Below, in pieces: positions 6,722 through 11,177 of a stretch of DNA of 11,177 nt. Source of the stretch: JAABRU01 sp964534335. GTDB taxonomy: Bacteria; Desulfobacterota; Desulfobacteria; Desulfobacterales; Desulfococcaceae. The first letter of the stretch is position 1; each line of letters opens with the position of its first letter. The position numbers and the translations under genes are program-made. The notes under the pieces were generated by a model. It searched no databases, was not told the DNA's origin, and worked only from the letters and a program-made list of their open reading frames with translations. The stretch is taken from positions 1-11,177 of the forward strand of contig CAZHPS010000207.1 of NCBI GenBank assembly GCA_964534335.1, in the 5' to 3' direction.

Positions 6722-7711
6722 ATGATAAAAAAAATAAAAATATTTCTTATACTCATAACATGCATGCTACTTCCAAGTGTAGTCTATGCATGTGGAGTAT
6801 GTGTTGACTATCAATTGGACTTTTTGTTGCCGTTTTTAAAAATTCTGAGACCGGTATTTATTGCATGGTTCTTAATAAGTATAATTCTGAAAATAATTGG
6901 GAAATTTACTGCTATATCAATCCCCTTTTTTATTACAGGGTTTTCGTGTCTGTTTATCATCTGCTTATTTATTGCTGTTTCATTTTTCACTATGGGAAGC
7001 CTTTTATTACCTTTTTTAACAGTTGTTCTTCCGTATTGGTTTATATCTGTTTATAAAAGTCAGAAAAAACTGTATTCTGTCCGAGATAGAAAAACGCTGC
7101 AAAATATATTTATATATTTTCAATGGTTAATTATATTCATAACTCTTTCTGCGACTATTTATTCATTCGTAACTTTCAATTCTGCAAAAAGATTATTAAG
7201 TAAACTGGACTATTCAGCAAGTCTTACTTTGACTGCACAGAAAAGGCTTATTGAAAAAGGCAGGGAAATATCATCTGAAATTATTCCATTAATAGAAAGT
7301 TTTAACTTTAACACCATGAGTCACAGTAATCAATATATCAATTTAATGAAAGTTGTCAGGGAAATTGGTGATCCATCACTTGTACCTGTGATAACTGCGA
7401 AATTTCAAGAGTTGAAATATATAGATGATTTTCATATAACTGAGATATATACTGAAACAGCAAAAACATTAATGGTGTTAGACAAAACAACTGGTTCGGA
7501 AATTATTCTTCAGAAATTAAAAGAAATTGCAGCCAATAAAGATATAAAAGCTCGTGATTACGAAAATATTGCTAATGGTCTTATTGAATCTGTTTCTGAA
7601 AATGATACCCAAATAATAATTACATCTTACCAGATTTTGGGGGCACCGGATTTGGGCACTGATTTAGAGGCATATAAAGACTGGTGGAATAATACTAAAA
7701 GAAAAAGATAA
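6722..7711 (+). CDS. Unrecognised membrane protein with HEAT-like tail (cassette 1)
   Basis: 329 residues; I do not recognise a named family. Residues 1-23 are a typical signal peptide ending in VVYA, followed by C24-G-V-C27. This could be a CxxC redox or metal motif, or C24 could be a weak lipobox Cys (the Tyr at -2 argues against that). Further hydrophobic segments at about 44-58, 66-87, 88-110 and 131-150 predict a polytopic membrane protein. Residues 155-329 are soluble and helical, with a HEAT-like phrase VREIGDPSLVPVITAKF (212-228), and end in an aromatic-rich EAYKDWWNNTKRKR similar to the tails of some HEAT-repeat proteins. The start has only a weak GGAA (6707-6710). Codon use is AT-rich, unlike hypE or the Nudix gene, which suggests transfer. 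The TAA stop is inside the attC R'' box, as expected of a cassette gene. Confidence 0.82.
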   Translation: MIKKIKIFLILITCMLLPSVVYACGVCVDYQLDFLLPFLKILRPVFIAWFLISIILKIIGKFTAISIPFFITGFSCLFIICLFIAVSFFTMGSLLLPFLTVVLPYWFISVYKSQKKLYSVRDRKTLQNIFIYFQWLIIFITLSATIYSFVTFNSAKRLLSKLDYSASLTLTAQKRLIEKGREISSEIIPLIESFNFNTMSHSNQYINLMKVVREIGDPSLVPVITAKFQELKYIDDFHITEIYTETAKTLMVLDKTTGSEIILQKLKEIAANKDIKARDYENIANGLIESVSENDTQIIITSYQILGAPDLGTDLEAYKDWWNNTKRKR

Positions 7712-7792
7712 CCCGGTGCTGAACTCGGACGTAATAAGGATTCCGGTCGCTGCAATCCCTCCATCCTTTTGCGCCAGTTAGCTTAGCGTTAT
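7708..7792 (+). other. attC site 1
   Basis: R'' ATAACCC (7708-7714) is complementary to R' GCGTTAT (7786-7792) apart from one position. L'' GCTGAACT (7718-7725) pairs with L' AGTTAGC (7776-7782) if G7721 is left unpaired, which is the extrahelical base that guides IntI on the folded strand. An inner stem AAGGAT/ATCCTT (near 7736 and 7763) closes the centre. The site is about 85 bases long and overlaps the stop codon of the preceding gene. Expected cleavage is between G7788 and T7789. Confidence 0.8.
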
Positions 7793-7822
7793 ATTTTTCA
7801 ATAATTAAGAGCAAGGTCAAAC

Positions 7823-8935
7823 ATGAATGAGATATGGAACTCATTGAAAGATATTAGTTTTGATGAAAACGATAAGAATTTGTTTCAGGTTGATGACCCC
7901 AGACTCAGAGCTGATGCTATAAGATTTTCAATATTACCCCGTCTTAATAGCGTTTTCAATCAAACAATATCTGAAATTTATAAGATATATGGGGCAGATG
8001 TTTATGAAGATTCAATAATATCTTACTATCCGCATTTCAGGACAAAACGTGATAATGATTTGAAAATATTATATGAAGAAGCTTATATCGGCTTAAACGG
8101 TAAAAGATCAAAAAAACCTAAATGGAATGGTCTTAAAAGAAAAGATAATAAATCAGTTCAGATTATCCCTGTGCGCTTTGGATTTAGGCTTGGCATAGAT
8201 GGAATGTACCTGTTACTTGAAAATTGGGGAGTAAGAGGTTTGACTGATGATTCGTATAAAAAATATTTTGAGTTTAACATAGAATATGAGCCTCTGATAA
8301 ACAGACTTTGCCATGACAGCTACATGAAACCTACTGTTTTATGGGGCGATTCCTGTAAACCAGTTTCATCCTATAAAGAACATTACAATTTCATAATCAA
8401 AAATAATTTTTATAATACCCAGTTTTTTGTTTCCTATACATTTCCTTATCCGGTAAGTTTTGGAGATCATATTTATTCTTTAGATAACCTTATCAATGGA
8501 TTTATATGGTTTTACCCTGTTTATGATTCATATATCCAAATTTCAAAAGGTGAAGAAATCCGATTTGAGCAATTAATAGAAAAATTGAATAATTGGCTGA
8601 TTAGAGAATATGAAAAAGAAGAAGTAAAGGGAGAACAGGAAAAAAACTCAAACCGGCTGTCAGGAGATGAATTGTTAAAAATCAGAGAATTGGCAGGGCA
8701 AAATATAAAAGTAATGCCGGCGATGAGATGGCAGGTTTTTCAAAGAGACAATTGGAAATGTGTTTCATGCGGCAGAAGTGCTGACAACGATGTTATTTTG
8801 CATGTCGATCATATCATTCCCCGCTCAAAAGGCGGAAAAGATGAACTTGATAACTTTCAGACACTTTGTCATGTATGTAATATCGGTAAAAGCAATAAGG
8901 ACGACACAAACATCAGAGAATTGCATAAAAAATGA
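7823..8935 (+). CDS. HNH endonuclease with unrecognised N-terminal region (cassette 2)
   Basis: 370 residues. The C-terminal part (about 300-360) is a canonical zinc-braced HNH nuclease: CVSC (C313, C316), HVDHIIPRSKGG with H327, D329 and H330, N344, then LCHVCNIGK (C349, C352, N353, K356). All key residues are present, so metal-dependent DNA cleavage is likely. Residues 1-260 are rich in Tyr, Phe, Asp and Lys (for example RFGFRLGIDGMYLLLENWGV, SYTFPYPVSFGDHIYSLDNL); I do not recognise the fold. It may be a DNA-recognition or sensor module. A charged linker (EYEKEEVKGEQEKN) joins the two. AAGG at 7813-7816 lies six bases before the ATG. The gene starts 34 bases after the attC 1 cut site, a compact cassette arrangement. 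A restriction or anti-phage role is a reasonable guess but is not shown by the sequence. Confidence 0.9.
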   Translation: MNEIWNSLKDISFDENDKNLFQVDDPRLRADAIRFSILPRLNSVFNQTISEIYKIYGADVYEDSIISYYPHFRTKRDNDLKILYEEAYIGLNGKRSKKPKWNGLKRKDNKSVQIIPVRFGFRLGIDGMYLLLENWGVRGLTDDSYKKYFEFNIEYEPLINRLCHDSYMKPTVLWGDSCKPVSSYKEHYNFIIKNNFYNTQFFVSYTFPYPVSFGDHIYSLDNLINGFIWFYPVYDSYIQISKGEEIRFEQLIEKLNNWLIREYEKEEVKGEQEKNSNRLSGDELLKIRELAGQNIKVMPAMRWQVFQRDNWKCVSCGRSADNDVILHVDHIIPRSKGGKDELDNFQTLCHVCNIGKSNKDDTNIRELHKK

Positions 8936-8940
8936 AAAAT

Positions 8941-9010
8941 ATAACCCGGCGCTCCAGCGGATTCGGTGGGGTTCTGCTATCGATCCACCCCACCGAACCG
9001 CTGAGATTGT
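8941..9010 (+). other. attC-like site 2, right end degenerate
   Basis: ATAACCCGG (8941-8949) repeats the start of attC 1. CAGCGG (8955-8960) plus TTCGGTGGGG (8962-8971) pairs perfectly with 8988-9003, leaving A8961 as a single bulged base: a 16-bp stem with one extrahelical base, as in attC hairpins. The R' box GTTRRRY expected near 9010-9020 is not clear (GATTGTCTTTAGC is read there), so the right end has probably mutated or been replaced. A plain terminator hairpin is the alternative reading. Confidence 0.6.
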
Positions 9011-9038
9011 CTTTAGCTGGCCATGATACGGGCCTTTA

Positions 9039-9141
9039 AGGTGATTTCTGAAAATAAATATCCCGGTTCAGTTCACAGGCACAGGGCACAGGCCGGAAGC
9101 CTGTGCTGCTTTGGCGGGATATTCTTTTGAGGAAATCACCT
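9039..9141. repeat. Palindromic element (family B), copy 2, uninterrupted
   Basis: AGGTGATTTC (9039-9048) is an inverted repeat of the right end at 9132-9141, and AATATCCCG recurs inverted further inside. The centre has a second hairpin GCACAGG/CCTGTGC. It matches the two halves of 2211-2450 outside that copy's insert. It ends eight bases from the stop codon of the convergent Nudix gene, so it lies in the space between the cassette array and that gene. Confidence 0.87.
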
Positions 9142-9149
9142 AAGATCAT

Positions 9150-9686
9150 TTATGTGATACGCTTCATCTGCTTCAGAGCCATAAACAAAGCAGAAAGCGT
9201 TTTGCTGTCCTGAATCTCCCCTTCCCCTGCCATACGGAGCACTTCTTCCAGAGCAATTTCATGCACATCCAGCACCTCATCCTCGTCCGGGTTCTGCACA
9301 GCCGGGAGCAGGTCTTCTGCTTTGAAAATATGAATCCGCTCATCCGAATAACCCGGAACAGGAACAATCTCCCCCAGTTTTTCCCATGTTTGTGCGGAAA
9401 ATCCGGTTTCCTCAGCCAGTTCCCTTTTCGCACATGCCAAAGGATCCTCACCCGGACTCAGGGTTCCCGCAGGAATTTCCCATATATAACCGCGCACAGA
9501 ATGCCGGTACTGGCGGATCAGAATCAGATTTCCGCTGCTTTGCACAGGCACAATGGCAGATGCACCTGGATGGCGGATAGAGTCAATATTCACGGTTACG
9601 CCATTGTCCAGTGTGATATTCTCCCGGATCATATGAAAAACCCGGCCCCGGTAAATTTCCTCACTGCGGTTTACGGTGACAGACAT
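9150..9686 (-). CDS. Nudix hydrolase, ADP-ribose pyrophosphatase-like
   Basis: 178 residues. The Nudix box spans residues 74-96 with the full pattern G74, E80, R88-E89, E92-E93 and G95, so metal binding and catalysis should be intact. Upstream, AIVPVQSSGNLILIRQYRHS and YIWEIPAG are typical of the ADP-ribose/NDP-sugar pyrophosphatase branch (NudF-like), and PVPGYSDERIHIF (109-121) fits that branch's substrate loop. The likely reaction is ADP-ribose plus water to AMP plus ribose-5-phosphate in the cytoplasm; substrate preference cannot be fixed from sequence. On the minus strand GGGAG lies about six bases before the ATG, supporting the start. A family A MITE lies 24 bases upstream of the start, inside the expected promoter or leader, and a family B palindrome follows the stop. 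Confidence 0.93.
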   Translation of the reverse strand: MSVTVNRSEEIYRGRVFHMIRENITLDNGVTVNIDSIRHPGASAIVPVQSSGNLILIRQYRHSVRGYIWEIPAGTLSPGEDPLACAKRELAEETGFSAQTWEKLGEIVPVPGYSDERIHIFKAEDLLPAVQNPDEDEVLDVHEIALEEVLRMAGEGEIQDSKTLSALFMALKQMKRIT

Positions 9687-9710
9687 TTTATTCTCCCTGC
9701 TGTGTTTTAT

Positions 9711-9845
9711 AGTGGGTCAAACCGGCTGATAATGTCATCCCTTCCTGGATTCCGGTTTGTTTTTCAACTTTTTCTGTAACAATTTCAATCTTTGCAGATT
9801 TTTCCCGTCCGTGTGTCAGACCCGAATCAACAGATTTGACCCACT
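9711..9845 (-). mobile_element. 135-bp MITE (family A), copy 2
   Basis: Ends AGTGGGTCAAACCGGCTG and, inverted at the right, AGTGGGTCAAATCTGTTG. It aligns with the reverse complement of 6070-6206 across the whole element. It lies just upstream of the Nudix gene, whose promoter must therefore be inside or beyond it. No coding capacity. Confidence 0.87.
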
Positions 9846-10131
9846 CCCCTGCGTTCTGACAGGTCTGTGGGGCTGCTGTCCTGAAACTGTTTTCAGGATT
9901 TGCCTGCTGCCTGTTTTGATTTTATCCTGTTTATTCAGCCGCAAAGAACACAAAATCAGCAGCAGTTACCCATCAGAACAAAGTTCACAAAGCAGCAGTT
10001 TTTCAAATCAGCAGATATTTTTAAACCGGATTGTATCATTTGGCAAGCATTATGGCAGAAAGTCTGTACAAAATTCTTGCCTTTTCCCAAAGTTCATTTA
10101 TATTGTCTCTTTCACGCGGAAATCTTCAATG
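9846..10131. other. Intergenic region, no gene
   Basis: No supported gene. A small hairpin TCCTGAAA/TTTCAGGA lies at 9879-9898. A CCGCAAAGAACACAAAA stretch at 9939-9955 and TTCACAAAGCAGCAG at 9985-9999 resemble decayed forms of the CACAGAG repeats seen elsewhere. The open frames across it lack ribosome-binding sites. Confidence 0.5.
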
Positions 10132-10162
10132 AAAATCCGGTTTTTCCGGAAAACCGGATTTT
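10132..10162. repeat. CCGG hairpin
   Basis: AAAATCCGGTTTT (10132-10144) is the exact reverse complement of 10150-10162, with loop TCCGG. It has the same stem sequence as the hairpins at 2535-2567 and 10208-10240 but with the arms in the opposite order, and lies just before family D copy 3. It could act as a weak terminator. Confidence 0.65.
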
Positions 10163-10178
10163 TCTGAAAACTTTATAA

Positions 10179-10268
10179 GTAGACAAACAAAAGTTTTCGT
10201 GTATTCAAAAAACCGGATTTTTCCAAAAAATCCGGTTTTTCTGAAAATTTTATGCCCGAAAATTTATG
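10179..10268 (+). repeat. Dispersed repeat family D, copy 3
   Basis: Shares AGACAAACAAAAG-like sequence, TTTTCGTGTATTCA, a perfect 15-bp hairpin (10208-10222 with 10226-10240) and ATGCCCGAAAATTTATG with copy 2. The sequence diverges after 10268. As with copy 2 it stands shortly before a plus-strand gene and is open in that gene's frame, inviting a false N-terminal extension of 41 residues. Confidence 0.87.
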
Positions 10269-10321
10269 CTGACTTATTTATGACAGGAAAAAAATCATCA
10301 GTTGCAAAAGAGGAGAATCAT

Positions 10322-11053
10322 ATGTCCCTTCATATAACTGACCGCCGTTCCTTTATCCGCAGCCTTCCTGTTTTCGGTATGCTGGGCCTGACAGATCCGA
10401 TCTGTCTGATTCGCAATGCGCTGGCAATGGGGAGTAAGGATTTTCCCCAGGGACTGAATGAAATAAAAGGGGATGTCAGGATCAACGGCCTTCCCGCTCA
10501 GCCCGGAGCATTGGTAAAACCCGGCGACAGAGTGACAACCGGGCCGCCTGAAAGCCGTGCGATTTTTGTTGTGGGACAGGACGCGTATCTGTTACGGGAG
10601 AATACGCATGTGGAAATCAATTCATCTTCAGGTGATTTGAAAGAGCAGGTGTCTGATCTCCTGCGTGTGGTTCGGGGAAAAATGCTGGCCGTGTTCGGAA
10701 AAGGGGACAAACGCATTGAAACGCCTACTGTCATCGCTGGAATCCGGGGGTCTGGCATGTATACGGAGGTTGAACCTGAACGCACCTATATCTGCACCTG
10801 TTACGGTGTGTTTGATGTGTATCCGGTAAACAAACCGGATCAGGGCGAACATATTGTTGCCAGACACCATGAATATCCGAGATATATTTATGCATCGGGC
10901 GATACGCAGAAAATCATCGGCCATGCTCCCATGATCAATCACACGGATGCGGAACTGATTCTTCTGGAATCCCTGGTGGGACGCAAACCGCCTTTTGCCC
11001 AAAAAGAGTTCAAAAACTCTTATGGGCAGGGCGGAAACGGAGGAGGATACTGA
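10322..11053 (+). CDS. FecR-domain protein with Tat-type signal
   Basis: 243 residues from the ATG at 10322, chosen because AGGAGA (10311-10316) precedes it; an upstream in-frame ATG (10199) lies in repeat DNA. The N-terminus DRRSFIRS (7-14), followed by the hydrophobic PVFGMLGLTDPICLI and NALA, fits a twin-arginine signal, so export to the periplasm is likely. Residues about 48-150 form a FecR domain: GDVRINGLPA, PGALVKPGDRVTTG, ENTHVEI and the closing TPTVIAGIRGSGMYTEV. A C-terminal region follows with YICTCYG (C158, C160), which resembles a segment found in some FecR-like proteins, and ARHHEYPRYIY. The C-terminus is Gly-rich. Iron signalling is not implied: no sigma factor or TonB receptor is adjacent, and many FecR-domain proteins are simply periplasmic scaffolds. 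The partner genes may lie beyond the window. Confidence 0.85.
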   Translation: MSLHITDRRSFIRSLPVFGMLGLTDPICLIRNALAMGSKDFPQGLNEIKGDVRINGLPAQPGALVKPGDRVTTGPPESRAIFVVGQDAYLLRENTHVEINSSSGDLKEQVSDLLRVVRGKMLAVFGKGDKRIETPTVIAGIRGSGMYTEVEPERTYICTCYGVFDVYPVNKPDQGEHIVARHHEYPRYIYASGDTQKIIGHAPMINHTDAELILLESLVGRKPPFAQKEFKNSYGQGGNGGGY

Positions 11054-11113
11054 AAATGGCAGAGAAGAGTTGATTTCCTTTACGGGAGTCGGATTATAAG
11101 AATCTGTTTCTGT

Positions 11114-11177
11114 ATATATACAGATACTTAAAACATTTTGGTAATTCTGCCGGGCGGATTTTAACCGCAGAGTCACA
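11114..11177 (+). mobile_element. 155-bp MITE-like element (family C), copy 2, cut by window end
   Basis: GATACTTAAAACATTTTGG and the following AATTCTGCCGGGCGGATTTT and AACCGCAGAGTCACA match 2271-2335 with a single visible base difference after the terminal bases. Only the left part is inside the window. It follows the FecR gene by about 60 bases. Confidence 0.8.

Larger units (their letters stand above)
6605..9010 (+). mobile_element. Two integron gene cassettes without integrase (CALIN-like)
   Basis: Two plus-strand genes, clearly more AT-rich than the neighbouring chromosomal genes, are each followed at once by an attC-like site: 7708-7792 after the first and 8941-about 9010 after the second. 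Both sites start with ATAACCCGG, overlapping or closely following the stop codon, which is the typical compact cassette layout. Cassette 1 would run from 6605 to 7788 and cassette 2 from 7789 to the second site. No tyrosine recombinase of the IntI type is seen in the window. The cassette reading is inference from structure and is strongest for the first attC. Confidence 0.65.

Noticed and set aside
9261..9779. 172-codon plus-strand frame opposite the Nudix gene
   Set aside because: It is antisense to an intact Nudix box and runs into the MITE.
10199..10321. 41-residue N-terminal extension of the FecR protein
   Set aside because: Same repeat-derived peptide; AGGAGA before 10322 and the Tat signal starting there favour the shorter protein.
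10628..11176. 182-codon minus-strand frame opposite the FecR gene
   Set aside because: It is antisense to a well-supported gene with recognisable domain motifs and has no motif of its own.

Overview
The window looks like part of a bacterial chromosome scaffold rich in small repeats. It carries a [NiFe]-hydrogenase maturation gene (hypE), a Nudix hydrolase, a very large transporter–HEAT fusion, a Tat-exported FecR-domain protein and at least five families of short dispersed repeats. That mixture would fit a Desulfobacterota genome (large filamentous or multicellular sulfate reducers are full of such repeats), but no feature here fixes the taxon, so this is only a suggestion. A run of 100 N (5876-5975) shows the window is scaffolded draft sequence.

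Layout. 1-591: 3' remnant of an IS4-type DDE transposase that has lost its catalytic Glu. 592-1197: no gene; a 276-bp imperfect inverted repeat followed by a reversed copy of a dispersed repeat (here called family D). 1198-2211: hypE. 2211-2450: a palindromic element starting on the hypE stop codon and itself interrupted by a 155-bp MITE-like element. 2451-2884: hairpin and a second family D copy. 2885-5842: NTT/MFS-like membrane domain fused to HEAT repeats. 5799-6325: a 117-bp tandem repeat whose first unit includes the last codons of that gene; the second unit holds a 137-bp MITE. 6352-6370: a good intrinsic terminator, then a promoter.

6605-about 9010: two strikingly AT-rich genes, each ending directly in an attC-like recombination site. 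They look like two integron gene cassettes with no integrase in sight (a CALIN-type cluster). Cassette 1 encodes a small polytopic membrane protein with a CGVC motif and a HEAT-like tail. Cassette 2 encodes a C-terminal HNH nuclease joined to a long N-terminal region I do not recognise. This is the most interesting accessory part of the window.

9039-9141: an uninterrupted copy of the palindromic element, next to the stop codon of a minus-strand Nudix hydrolase (9150-9686). 9711-9845: second copy of the 137-bp MITE, in the opposite orientation. 10132-10268: hairpin and third family D copy. 10322-11053: FecR-domain protein. 11114-11177: start of a second copy of the 155-bp element, cut by the window end.

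The chromosomal genes do not form an obvious operon. HypE acts in nickel-hydrogenase cofactor assembly, the Nudix protein in nucleotide-sugar clean-up, the fusion protein in the inner membrane and the FecR protein in the periplasm. What links the region is its repeat load: almost every intergenic space is made of mobile or palindromic repeat sequence.
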